This document shows positions 1-7,513 of a stretch of 50,098 bases of DNA, piece after piece. The number at the start of each line of letters is the position of its first letter. Position 1 is the first letter of the stretch. Below the pieces are notes generated by a model. The model saw nothing but the letters and a program-made list of their open reading frames with translations, had not been told where the DNA came from and ran no database searches. The position numbers and the translations under genes are program-made. The DNA is from a virus, in the IMG/VR virus record IMGVR_UViG_3300023210_000048, positions 1 through 50,098 of that record. One strand, written 5' to 3'.

Positions 1-85
1 CGGCGTTGGTATCAGACCGCCCAACCACCAATGAGGGCCAAAGCCTTGATTGTGTTTTATGTTTCGGGGAGACCATATGCCGTAC

Positions 86-913
86 TTAACCATTACGACG
101 ACGGGACCATGCTTCGCGCATCTTGGCCTTCGTGGCCTCTGATCGCTTTTTACCTTTCGTTGCCGCAGATATCTTGGCTTTGGTTTCATCCGACATGGAT
201 GGCCGTGGATTTGCTACCAGATATGCGGATACCCCATCCTTGATTTTCTGCTTTGTAGCATCAGATCGTTTCAAACCAGTTTGAGCTTTTGCTCTACGCT
301 TAACTATTTCGGGATTTTGCTTCTTACCTTTTTTAGCAACACTAATTTTTGCCTTCTGTTCCTCGCTCATCGGCTTGCCCTTGTTGTGCGCTGGCTTTCC
401 TTTATTTGCAGCAGATATTTTATCACGGGTTGATTGTGACACTTCTACTCCATACCTTCCGTTTAATTTTCCACTAGTATTTGGTAAATTCCCAGATGAC
501 CATGGACGTGTTTTGCCCGTGTTGGCTTCGCTGATCTTTTTCTTGTGATCTTCTGATTTTGGTTTACCTTTATGGAACTCTGATATCTTCTTGAAGTTTT
601 CTTCCGATGGTACAATACCACCTGCAACATTACCGTTCAACCAAACATCCTGTGTTATATCAGCTTCTGTTAAATAATTCTTTTCGTACTCGATTGCTTC
701 TTCGGGAGTATCAAATACCTTATCGATAGATATTTCAAAGGCATCTTTTCCATATTCTTCGATAAGTTGATGAACTTTATCAGAAGAAGTGAAATAGTCA
801 ACCCACAAATCCTGATCAGGAGTCATATGGGTTCTGTTTTTGCTGTACCTTGCGCCATAATAAAGTTGGCCTGTTGGGGTACATTTGATTAAATATGTGT
901 ACGATTTATACAT
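86..913 (-). CDS. GIY-YIG homing endonuclease with NUMOD3 repeats
   Basis: A 275-residue free-standing homing endonuclease. The N-terminus has a GIY-YIG-type core: YTYLIK at residues 5-10 and YYGARY at 18-23. After about residue 105 the protein becomes a lysine-rich series of NUMOD3-type DNA-binding repeats of the form KISEA..GK or SEETKAKISAA.KGKK, at least five copies. GIY-YIG enzymes nick or cut DNA and spread their own gene by homing. The gene lies just downstream of the major capsid gene on the same strand, beyond that gene's terminator and behind its own late-type promoter box (981-995). An AAAGGA ribosome-binding site precedes the ATG. T4 carries the GIY-YIG gene segD in the equivalent place between genes 23 and 24. 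The catalytic family is clear; the target site is unknown. Confidence 0.88.
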   Translation of the reverse strand: MYKSYTYLIKCTPTGQLYYGARYSKNRTHMTPDQDLWVDYFTSSDKVHQLIEEYGKDAFEISIDKVFDTPEEAIEYEKNYLTEADITQDVWLNGNVAGGIVPSEENFKKISEFHKGKPKSEDHKKKISEANTGKTRPWSSGNLPNTSGKLNGRYGVEVSQSTRDKISAANKGKPAHNKGKPMSEEQKAKISVAKKGKKQNPEIVKRRAKAQTGLKRSDATKQKIKDGVSAYLVANPRPSMSDETKAKISAATKGKKRSEATKAKMREAWSRRRNG

Positions 914-980
914 GTTGTGCTAGTCCTTTCATATAGTAGCATAAAGTAGGTGGGTGCGTCAACACCGTGACCTACACTTT

Positions 981-995
981 TATTTATCATTTATA
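981..995 (-). promoter_or_regulatory. Late-type promoter of the capsid-adjacent endonuclease
   Basis: Reading leftward, two overlapping T4-late-like boxes occur, TATAAATG (995-988) and GATAAATA (988-981), about 70 bases before the endonuclease start. The assignment rests only on similarity to TATAAATA and on the presence of a gp55-type sigma in the window. Confidence 0.55.
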
Positions 996-1035
996 TCGCA
1001 GTTTCTAACTTAACTTATTGTCATTTGGACAAAAA

Positions 1036-1059
1036 GAAGGGTGGGAAAACCCACCCTTC
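1036..1059 (-). terminator. Intrinsic terminator after the major capsid gene
   Basis: A perfect 10-bp stem (GAAGGGTGGG / CCCACCCTTC) with a 4-base loop is followed, reading leftward, by TTTTTG. It lies about 50 bases past the capsid stop codon and before the endonuclease promoter, so it separates the capsid transcript from the endonuclease gene. Confidence 0.88.
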
Positions 1060-1107
1060 GATTCGTTTGCTATTACCTGAAGTAACAGCCGTAGTTAAGA
1101 ATCATTC

Positions 1108-2292
1108 TTATGTGAATGACAAATTACTCACGGCAATTTCCCCGAGATAGTCACCGGCGTTTCCAAGACTCGAGGCCGTATTCGTCAATTCGACGTAGCC
1201 GTAACGAGTCATAAAGCTTACAACTGGCTCGAATGTAGCCGGATCAAGAACAACACCGGAAGACATCAGAGGGATGTATGGGCAATAGAATGCTGCAGCA
1301 TCTGCTTCAGAAGTACCTTTGAAACCAACTAGGATTGCTTGGGTATCTGGAGCGTATGAGTCTACATACACTTTCATTGCGCTGTTCAAAGTACCAACAA
1401 ACTTAGTGTTTGTAGGAGCTTCGAAAGTTCCTTCTGTTGTACGAGCGAATGCAGAAGTAGTAGCAGACTGTAGAACAGTTAGAACAGCAGTTGAGATAAC
1501 TGCCCAGTTAGCGGCACCACGACGTGTACGCTGTGCGATAGCATTACCAACGCGGTTCATAAGAATCGCAAGTACTGCATGCTCGTCACCAACGTATGTA
1601 GGTGTACCAGACAGAGAAGCTTGGTTAAAAGTTTCTTCTGTTGCTGCAAGAGAGCGAAGTGAACCAAGGATTTCTTGGTCGATTTCAGTTGTGATCTCTT
1701 GAGCTAGAGCAGCCATGATTTCTGCTTCAACATCGATGCCATGCATTGCATTAGCGTCCTGTGCTGATTCAAAAGTCCAACGTGCAGATAGCTTACGAGA
1801 TTTAGCTTCAACAGGTTGCTTCATGATCTGTACTGACATACGACGACCAGCTTGACCTTCAAGAGTAGCAGTTGCATCGGCACGACCAGTGGTCAAGCTA
1901 CCGGAGTATGCGGTTGCGATCTTGAAAGGTGAAAGTGCTTCGTCACCAGCAGTAACGTCTGTATCGAATGGAGATGCAGCAGTAGAAGTTGCGTTATCAG
2001 CATAGCGTAGACGTAGAGTGTGGATTTGGGACACAGGCCCTTGCATTGGTTGAACACCAATGATTTCGTTAGCAATAACCGTTGGCATTACACGACGGAT
2101 AACAGGTAGGATAACACGGTTAAGTGTAGCTACGTTACCAGCAGTTGTTGATCCAGCAGTTGCTGCTTCTTTAAGATACGTCTTGGTATTTTCCAAGCAA
2201 ATATCCATTGCGCTTCGGCGATTACCTTCAAGACCTTCAAGAAGGGTTCCTTTGGTTTCGTCCCAGCGTGATTCTAATAGTGATTCTGACAT
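1108..2292 (-). CDS. 23: Major capsid protein (gp23 family)
   Basis: A 394-residue T4-type major capsid protein that forms the hexamers of the head shell. The block around residues 60-95 (VILPVIRRVMP, IANEIIGVQPM, GPVSQIHTLRLRY) matches the most conserved part of gp23. It is shorter than T4 gp23 (521 residues). The sequence YLKE followed by AATAG, with the break after E42, fits the (L/I)xE consensus for cleavage by the gp21 protease and lies at the position equivalent to the T4 cleavage site (FLTE|A). Mature capsid protein would then start at A43. The gene follows gene 22 with 19 bases between them, has an AGGAG site, and ends before a strong terminator. Product identity is near certain; the cleavage site is inferred by alignment. 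Confidence 0.97.
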   Translation of the reverse strand: MSESLLESRWDETKGTLLEGLEGNRRSAMDICLENTKTYLKEAATAGSTTAGNVATLNRVILPVIRRVMPTVIANEIIGVQPMQGPVSQIHTLRLRYADNATSTAASPFDTDVTAGDEALSPFKIATAYSGSLTTGRADATATLEGQAGRRMSVQIMKQPVEAKSRKLSARWTFESAQDANAMHGIDVEAEIMAALAQEITTEIDQEILGSLRSLAATEETFNQASLSGTPTYVGDEHAVLAILMNRVGNAIAQRTRRGAANWAVISTAVLTVLQSATTSAFARTTEGTFEAPTNTKFVGTLNSAMKVYVDSYAPDTQAILVGFKGTSEADAAAFYCPYIPLMSSGVVLDPATFEPVVSFMTRYGYVELTNTASSLGNAGDYLGEIAVSNLSFT

Positions 2293-2311
2293 TTTTGTCT
2301 CCTATATACTA

Positions 2312-2320
2312 CTATTTAAT
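2312..2320 (-). promoter_or_regulatory. Possible late promoter of gene 23
   Basis: Reading leftward, ATTAAATAG overlaps the stop codon of gene 22 and lies about 20 bases before the capsid ATG. It matches the late box TATAAATA less well than other sites in the window. Capsid genes normally have their own late promoter, which is the main reason to list it. Confidence 0.4.
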
Positions 2321-3448
2321 ACCTGCCAACTTCTTCATAGCATCCATTTCCACGACGTTATCGGTCGAAGGTTTGGTTGCGATGCTTTCAGTCACAGTTT
2401 TTTTATTACCTGACACTGCTTTACGAACAGATTTACGAGGTGTCTGTTTTTCTTTAGTTTCCTTAAGAATCTTAGACTTCTCTTCATCGGTTTTAAGCAC
2501 TGATGGCAGATATTTTTCAAACGAGGACTCTAGACGGTCTGTTTGAACATTTTCCAAAAGGTCTTGCATAATGCTCCCCTTTTGCTTACCCAAAGGTTTG
2601 AGTAAATTAGCCAACGTTTTTTCACGTAGGACAGTTTCGTTGATTACATCGATTTTACGATTTTTGGTTTCGATCAGCTTTGCGGCTTTCTTCGCTACTG
2701 TTTGTGCTTCCACAATAGTTGCATGTTGGGTTGCAAGTTTGCTTTGAAGTTTTCTGATTTCAGCGTTCTCGTTAAGATGAGTTACGGAGAATTCACTTGC
2801 GAATGCTTCATAAAGACGACGCCCGAAATTGTTCTCGCGAGCAATTTTGATGTCTTCTTTTAGTTGACCGAGTTCGGTTCCCAGACTTTTGGATACTGAT
2901 TCTTGAACGAGCTTGGCGCTGCGTTGAACGAAGTTCTTTTGCAGTGCTGCTAGAGTTTTCTTACCTTCAGCGACCATACGTACTTGACGTTCGACTAGAG
3001 ATTTTTTCTCTTGTCCGAACTCAGATACTTCCTTTGTCAGAGCTTCGACTACAAATTCTTCAAGACGTAGTTGATTTTTCTGATTAGTTTTACGGTCATT
3101 ACGGAATTCTTTTACTTCTTCCGATAGTGTTTGAGTAAGGAATTGTTCGAATACTTTAGCTGTATTGCGCATCTTTTTATTAAAGGATACACGATCTTCA
3201 GCGATAGCTTTCTTTTCAGCAACGATCTCAGAGACCTCTGCTTCTAAACTTTCAGTTACCATTCTGTCAAGAGCTTCTACCATTACGTCTTTATCGTGTT
3301 CGTAACGATTTGCGAATTCCTCACGGATTTCTGTACGGACTTCTTCTCTCATCTCAGTAAGTTTGGTTTCCCAAGCTTCGCTGATTGCCTGACGAGTGTC
3401 CTCATTGATCAAATCGCTATCAAGTAGTGGTTTAATTGCGTCTAGCAT
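2312..3448 (-). CDS. 22: Prohead core scaffold protein (gp22 family)
   Basis: A 378-residue, highly charged, mostly helical coiled-coil protein between the protease and capsid genes, the gene 22 position of T4. Scaffold proteins fill the prohead during shell assembly and are then degraded by gp21. Long runs of K/E-rich heptads fill the middle, for example around VSEIVAEKKAIAEDRVSF. T4 gp22 is 269 residues, so this one is larger. The ATG at 3448 is chosen over an in-frame TTG six codons upstream because AAGGAG sits nine bases before the ATG and would otherwise be part of the coding sequence. Identification rests on gene order and coiled-coil composition more than on motifs. Confidence 0.8.
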   Translation of the reverse strand: MLDAIKPLLDSDLINEDTRQAISEAWETKLTEMREEVRTEIREEFANRYEHDKDVMVEALDRMVTESLEAEVSEIVAEKKAIAEDRVSFNKKMRNTAKVFEQFLTQTLSEEVKEFRNDRKTNQKNQLRLEEFVVEALTKEVSEFGQEKKSLVERQVRMVAEGKKTLAALQKNFVQRSAKLVQESVSKSLGTELGQLKEDIKIARENNFGRRLYEAFASEFSVTHLNENAEIRKLQSKLATQHATIVEAQTVAKKAAKLIETKNRKIDVINETVLREKTLANLLKPLGKQKGSIMQDLLENVQTDRLESSFEKYLPSVLKTDEEKSKILKETKEKQTPRKSVRKAVSGNKKTVTESIATKPSTDNVVEMDAMKKLAGIK

Positions 3449-3575
3449 TTTTAGTTTCTCCTTCAAATACTATTACTCTTGTTGACAAAGAGTTAAGGCC
3501 CTCTGCCTTCTTCATTGACGAAGCCGTTTGTGCTTTGAGATCGTCAAAAAGAAATTTACCTACTAATCCGTTCAT
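3432..3575 (-). CDS. Small hypothetical protein between genes 21 and 22
   Basis: A 47-codon ORF (begins MNGLVGKFLFDDL) whose ATG overlaps the gene 21 stop as ATGA and whose end overlaps the first codons of gene 22. The fit between the two neighbours suggests translational coupling, and the DNA would otherwise be a 120-base gap in a tightly packed head operon. T4 has no gene here. I do not recognise the product. It could instead be a spacer that merely lacks stop codons. Confidence 0.45.
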   Translation of the reverse strand: MNGLVGKFLFDDLKAQTASSMKKAEGLNSLSTRVIVFEGETKNARRN

Positions 3576-4198
3576 AGTTTTAAATCCTGAATTAGTTTAA
3601 GTACTTCGCTCTTGAGGTACTTTTGGACTTTCTTGTCATTCCCTGCTTCTCTAGCAAGTTCAAATAGTTGATGTCCGTTGTTCATGTTCATCATGCCTTC
3701 ATAGATGGCAGTTGGATAAGCATTTGGAGCACTTGGTTGTGCTACCACATCGACAGTGACGATTTCGAAGTCACTAACTGTGCCGTCATGATCATTGACA
3801 TTGCCTGATCCACGACTACTGACACCTAGTTTCACGCCGCTTTCCAGCATTGTTTTGACTAGATTGCCCATTGGAGTTGGCAGGATTTTCATCTTACCGA
3901 ATCCGTTTGGACCCTCCATCCACATTTGTTCGATCATATGGGATACACGGTCTAAATTAATTTTGAGGTCATCTGGGTGGTCTACTTCGCCTAGTACACT
4001 ATTCCCGTCTTTGATTTGCTCCATCACAGTTTTCACTGCGGTTGAGATTTCTGATACGGGATAGACTCGTTGATTGGCGTTTTCAACACCACCTTGGATG
4101 CATATACCTTTCATGTAAAGATTCTTACCATCGTCAGACGCTTCAGTTATCATCTGCGCCTGATCGAAGGTAAGATTCTCTTTTAAGTATAGTGCCAT
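3572..4198 (-). CDS. 21: Prohead maturation protease (gp21 family)
   Basis: A 208-residue serine protease that cleaves scaffold, core and capsid precursors inside the prohead. Visible motifs are GEVDHPDD with H74 and GVSSRGSG with S127/S128, followed by VTVDVVAQPSAPNA around residues 147-160. These match the His/Ser catalytic arrangement and the conserved C-terminal part of the gp21 family. It lies between the acidic core protein gene and gene 22, as in T4. The T4 protease is activated by self-cleavage; the same is expected here but no site is assigned. Confidence 0.94.
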   Translation of the reverse strand: MALYLKENLTFDQAQMITEASDDGKNLYMKGICIQGGVENANQRVYPVSEISTAVKTVMEQIKDGNSVLGEVDHPDDLKINLDRVSHMIEQMWMEGPNGFGKMKILPTPMGNLVKTMLESGVKLGVSSRGSGNVNDHDGTVSDFEIVTVDVVAQPSAPNAYPTAIYEGMMNMNNGHQLFELAREAGNDKKVQKYLKSEVLKLIQDLKL

Positions 4199-4211
4199 TC
4201 CGGATTTTTCC

Positions 4212-5198
4212 TTATTTGGCCTGATGATCTACTAGACTTTTCTCGTGATCAGTCACGTTCTTAGTCTTAGGACCATTCTCTTGTTTGCTAGCTTTGCCAC
4301 CCGGAACATTTCGATTGCCAGCGTCGTCTACTTTAGGTGCTTTAGCTTTCATGCCTTTTTCGTCATGCTGGGGCATCTCGATTTTTCCCGGCTGATTCTT
4401 TGCAATCATGCTTTTAGTGTTGCCACCTGATTCTTCTGAGTTGCTTGGAGTAGCAACCTTTTCTACGTACTCACGTACCATTTCTTCGTCGGCGTCTTCG
4501 TCAACTTCGTCTTTAGACTCATCAACTTCTTCGTCTTCGTCAACTACTTCAGCGTCTTCGTCCACTTCTTCAGCTTCGAATTGAACGCTATCTTGTAGCT
4601 CTTCATCGTCATCACCGAAAGACATTTCGTCGCCACCTTCAGGATCGTCCATGTCGCCTAGGCCATCTTCGTCGCCCATGCCCATGTCGTCCATGCCGTC
4701 CATGTCGTCCATGCCGTCCATGCCGTCCATGCCGTCCATGCCCATGTCACCTTCTTCGCCGCCGAGCATTTGCTCGAAATCAGAACGTAGTGCGTCAATA
4801 GCATCTTCTAGATCAACAATTTGACCTTCTAGTTCTTCTGGTGCTGCTTCCATGTCGCCATCGAAATCCATGTCACCATCAGGTGCGCCAGCGTCAAAAT
4901 CCATGTCGCTTACATCACCTTTAAAGTCGTCGCCCATGTCGCCACCGACAGCTTCTTCGTCGTCAGTGTCGCCAAATGCCATGCCGTCTTCTTCGTCATC
5001 GCCATCAGCTTCTAGCCGTGTGTCCATGCCTTCGTCTTCTTGTCCGAACGTGTTGTTCATTTCGACAAAATCTTCTTCATCAATCATTGACTCGTAGATA
5101 TCGCGAGACTTCTCGATAACAACTTCGTGGAAAAGCTCACGTGCTTTGTCCTCTTGGTCACTAACGATGTACTCGATTAGTTTTTCAAATTTGTTCAT
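4212..5198 (-). CDS. 67: Acidic prohead core protein (gp67-like)
   Basis: A 328-residue, strongly acidic protein upstream of the protease gene, the position of T4 gene 67. Its first 45 residues (MNKFEKLIEYIVSDQEDKAR, then LFHEVVIEKSRDIY) resemble the short helical N-terminus of T4 gp67, which is followed in T4 by an Asp/Glu tail. Here the tail is much longer, with a GMD repeat block around residues 150-175, an E/D/V-rich stretch and a more basic C-terminus. T4 gp67 is 80 residues and is degraded by gp21 during maturation. The leader carries a TTAAATAG box and an AAGGAG site. The role is inferred from position, N-terminal similarity and composition. Confidence 0.75.
   Translation of the reverse strand: MNKFEKLIEYIVSDQEDKARELFHEVVIEKSRDIYESMIDEEDFVEMNNTFGQEDEGMDTRLEADGDDEEDGMAFGDTDDEEAVGGDMGDDFKGDVSDMDFDAGAPDGDMDFDGDMEAAPEELEGQIVDLEDAIDALRSDFEQMLGGEEGDMGMDGMDGMDGMDDMDGMDDMGMGDEDGLGDMDDPEGGDEMSFGDDDEELQDSVQFEAEEVDEDAEVVDEDEEVDESKDEVDEDADEEMVREYVEKVATPSNSEESGGNTKSMIAKNQPGKIEMPQHDEKGMKAKAPKVDDAGNRNVPGGKASKQENGPKTKNVTDHEKSLVDHQAK
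4682..4744 (-). repeat. 9-bp tandem repeat in the gp67-like gene
   Basis: Seven near-identical 9-bp units (ccatgYcgt on the plus strand) encode a GMD/DMD tripeptide run in the acidic core protein. Units differ only at one or two positions, so the array is likely unstable in length. Confidence 0.9.
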
Positions 5199-5230
5199 TA
5201 AAATGCTCCTTAATAGCTCTATACTTGATA

Positions 5231-5239
5231 CTATTTAAG
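5231..5239 (-). promoter_or_regulatory. Possible late promoter of the gp67-like gene
   Basis: Reading leftward, CTTAAATAG followed by TATC lies about 35 bases before the start codon in a 194-base gap. It is a moderate match to the late box. Confidence 0.45.
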
Positions 5240-5360
5240 GATAAACAAGAAAAAGATCCCTAAACGGGCATTTTTTCGCAGAAATGGGTGAGATTCTGAG
5301 GATTATGCTTTGATTTCCTCAAATCTAATTGATATGTCTTCTTGTACTGTATTTAGAAGA

Positions 5361-5385
5361 ACAGCGCATTCATAAAATGCGCTGT
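5361..5385 (-). terminator. Intrinsic terminator after the 83-aa gene
   Basis: A perfect 10-bp stem (ACAGCGCATT / AATGCGCTGT) with a 5-base loop lies eight bases past the stop of the 83-residue protein gene. Reading leftward it is followed by TCTTCTAAAT, a modest T-rich tail. The rest of the gap (5199-5360) holds only the promoter box at 5231. Confidence 0.7.
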
Positions 5386-5392
5386 TTATTTC

Positions 5393-5644
5393 TTAGAATG
5401 CTGGCTCTTCTTCTCCAGATGAGCCGTATTGGTTCTTCAATGTCTTCAGTTTCTGCTCACGCTCATACTTCCGAGCATCATGCATCAATCGCAACTTATT
5501 GATATGACCTAATGATAAACGTGTTTTACGTACATCACTCATCTTAAGAGGCGTTTGATCAGACTCTTCATAACGCATATCCCCCTCTGGGTTATCTACG
5601 TTAGCGTCGGGGTTACGGTTATCAAACAATTCTAGTAAAAACAT
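5393..5644 (-). CDS. Hypothetical 83-aa protein between portal and gp67-like genes
   Basis: A small hydrophilic protein starting MFLLELFDNRNPDAN, with a basic helical second half (LSLGHINKLRLMHDARKYER) and an acidic end. It has a strong late box (TATAAATAT, 5669-5661) and a TGAAGGAACC ribosome site, and is bounded by a terminator, so it forms its own short transcription unit. T4 has the small core genes 67 and 68 in this interval. The sequence does not clearly match either, so no function is assigned. Confidence 0.78.
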   Translation of the reverse strand: MFLLELFDNRNPDANVDNPEGDMRYEESDQTPLKMSDVRKTRLSLGHINKLRLMHDARKYEREQKLKTLKNQYGSSGEEEPAF

Positions 5645-5660
5645 ATCGGTTCCTTCATGA

Positions 5661-5669
5661 ATATTTATA
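5661..5669 (-). promoter_or_regulatory. Late promoter of the 83-aa gene
   Basis: Reading leftward, TATAAATAT followed by TCATG is a full match to the T4 late box. It overlaps the stop codon of the portal gene. Confidence 0.7.
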
Positions 5670-7380
5670 CATCTAGGTCTAAATCGTCGGCCATGTCAGA
5701 CACTTCCGCATCTTCTTCATCCGTCAATTCAGGATCATCAAACTCATCACCACTCATATCGAGGTTGTCAAGATCGCCGGAAATGTCTCCAGTTGTAATG
5801 CCCGCTGCCCGCATTGAGTTATCTTCTGCTGCCAGAATTTCATCAATGCCCTGTTCTTCGGCCCATAGCTTATCATTATCAGCCATTTCTTCCTCAGACA
5901 TACCAAGATATCTCTTTAGAGCGAAACGTTTACTGATGTATGGGATTTCTGACATACTAGCGAACACTGAGATACGTGCTGTGTCAAGTTCTGTTTGACG
6001 ATATGAAGCAAAGTTCTGTGGTTGGTTGAATCGTAGTTCGAACATACTCTCATCGATTGTAATTCCACGCCATCCCATAAACATCTTGAACTCTTCATCA
6101 AGTTTGGAAACAATCAAGTTCTGCAATCTTGTGCAATACTGGTTGAACCGGTATTCTTGGATCAATGCTGTGCCCATACGACCATCATTGTATGTGTTCG
6201 TTGAATCATCTGGTCCAGTTGGTAGATATGAACTCGGAATTCTCAGGGTACGATACATCTTGTTTGTGAAGAATCTCAGATCATCGATCTGATCAAGGTT
6301 TTGTCCACCTTGTAGGGTATCGATACTGGAGCCACGTCCGTCCAATGTTTTAGGGAAGAAGTAGTCTTCATTGATTGACAATGGGTTATATGTTGCGTCC
6401 AATTGTGTTGAACCACCTGATTGTGTCGGGATACGACGCTGGTGGATTTCGTTTTTGATACGTTCCACGAATGCCATAGCCAAGTGAGAAGGCATGGAAC
6501 CAACATCAATGTTGAATACGCGACGTTCTGGTGCACGTTGGATACGATAGATGATAATAGCATCTTCTAGAAGTTCTTTTTGTTTGTACACTTTGAACAC
6601 TTGTTCAAGTATACTGTTACCGAATGGCCATGTGATGTCCATACCTTCGGTCAGACTTAGGTGAACAATGTGCTCTGCTTCGATTGCGGCATCGTTCTGT
6701 CCTTTTTGGAAGCGCCCGCCGCCCGCATTTGTGCCGGTTGGCATTTGATATCCACCACCACCTTGAACGCCACCACCGGCATTAGGACTTAATGTGTATT
6801 CGTCGCTGTATGCTGGGGTTGTTGCACTGAGGTTTTCGAAGTTAGGATCGATATCACGGATGATATAGAATTCTTGCTTCTTGCCTTCGCCTTCATTAAC
6901 GATGACTTTGGTGACTTTTGTCATGTCAACCCAGTTCAATTTATAGTTCTCTGGATCACGGATAAAGAGTTGGTCGCCATATTGTAGAACATTACGGAAC
7001 AGTTTGAAGATACGTTTGTCAAATTCATTCAGGTGCCACCAGTTACGGAGGTGTTCTTTGATGATTGTGATTTCTGTATCAGTGGGGGCTTCTTTGAAGT
7101 ACAGGTCGAATGCGGTACCGTTCTCGATATTCAATTGGGTACTGAATTCGGACATGATGTCCAATGCGGAGTTGATTTCACCGTCCATGTTCATTTGTTC
7201 GTATTGTTGATATCTCTCGATACGGTTCGGGTGACCCCGATAGATTTCCGGCAGTGGGCTTTGGAAGTTTTTATGCTTGTAATCCGGTGGTGTTCTATCG
7301 TTTCTACCACTGATCGCGCCATAAACACCATCAATTTCATTGCTCGTAGGTGCTGTCTTCCAGTACTTTTTCCATGACAC
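5665..7380 (-). CDS. 20: Portal vertex protein (gp20 family)
   Basis: A 571-residue portal protein, the dodecameric ring at the head vertex through which DNA is packaged and to which the tail attaches. Family-typical segments are visible: DGEINSALDIMSEFSTQL near residue 70, FRNVLQYGDQLFIRD near 125, IYRIQRAPERRVFNIDVG near 280-300, and EDYFFPKT with GRGSSIDTLQGGQNLDQIDD near 340-370. The acidic C-terminus is rich in D/E. T4 gp20 is 524 residues. The start is GTG at 7380, preceded by AGGAG with a 9-base gap. The gene directly follows a GIY-YIG remnant whose own first codons also read MSWK, like the portal start. Confidence 0.95.
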   Translation of the reverse strand: MSWKKYWKTAPTSNEIDGVYGAISGRNDRTPPDYKHKNFQSPLPEIYRGHPNRIERYQQYEQMNMDGEINSALDIMSEFSTQLNIENGTAFDLYFKEAPTDTEITIIKEHLRNWWHLNEFDKRIFKLFRNVLQYGDQLFIRDPENYKLNWVDMTKVTKVIVNEGEGKKQEFYIIRDIDPNFENLSATTPAYSDEYTLSPNAGGGVQGGGGYQMPTGTNAGGGRFQKGQNDAAIEAEHIVHLSLTEGMDITWPFGNSILEQVFKVYKQKELLEDAIIIYRIQRAPERRVFNIDVGSMPSHLAMAFVERIKNEIHQRRIPTQSGGSTQLDATYNPLSINEDYFFPKTLDGRGSSIDTLQGGQNLDQIDDLRFFTNKMYRTLRIPSSYLPTGPDDSTNTYNDGRMGTALIQEYRFNQYCTRLQNLIVSKLDEEFKMFMGWRGITIDESMFELRFNQPQNFASYRQTELDTARISVFASMSEIPYISKRFALKRYLGMSEEEMADNDKLWAEEQGIDEILAAEDNSMRAAGITTGDISGDLDNLDMSGDEFDDPELTDEEDAEVSDMADDLDLDV

Positions 7381-7382
7381 GA

Positions 7383-7481
7383 TTATACTCTCCTGCCTTG
7401 GCCCATGCCGACATAATACGGCTCACCACTCTCTGTGAAATAGGTATACACATAGTAACCTTTAAGATTTTTCCAACTCAT
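7383..7481 (-). pseudogene. GIY-YIG homing endonuclease remnant
   Basis: A 32-codon ORF (MSWKNLKGYYVYTYFTESGE, then PYYVGMGQGRRV) that corresponds to the first GIY-YIG strand pair (YYVYTY ... PYYVGMGQGRR) and then stops. A working GIY-YIG domain needs about 90 residues with later Arg and Glu catalytic residues, so this is a truncated relic unless it serves as a leader peptide. It lies between the tape measure and portal genes, with an AAGGAA site and a TGTAAATAC box upstream. Its AGG AGA codons supply the portal ribosome site. Confidence 0.7.
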
Positions 7482-7503
7482 TTGTTTCGTTCCTTAATGT
7501 GTT

Positions 7504-7513
7504 GTATTTACAC
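7504..7513 (-). promoter_or_regulatory. Late-type promoter ahead of the remnant and portal gene
   Basis: Reading leftward, GTGTAAATAC lies just after the tape measure stop codon and about 23 bases before the remnant ATG. It resembles the box at 13433-13425 (TATAAATAC within GTGTATAAATACAAC). Confidence 0.5.

Noticed and set aside
1-85. Possible tRNA or gene start at the left edge
   Set aside because: Short inverted words such as TTGGT/ACCAA occur, but no tRNA cloverleaf with a T-loop can be drawn, and no gene can be supported in 85 bases.
4852-5097. Serine/proline-rich plus-strand ORF opposite the acidic core gene
   Set aside because: It is a complement shadow of Asp/Gly/Met codons in the gp67-like gene.
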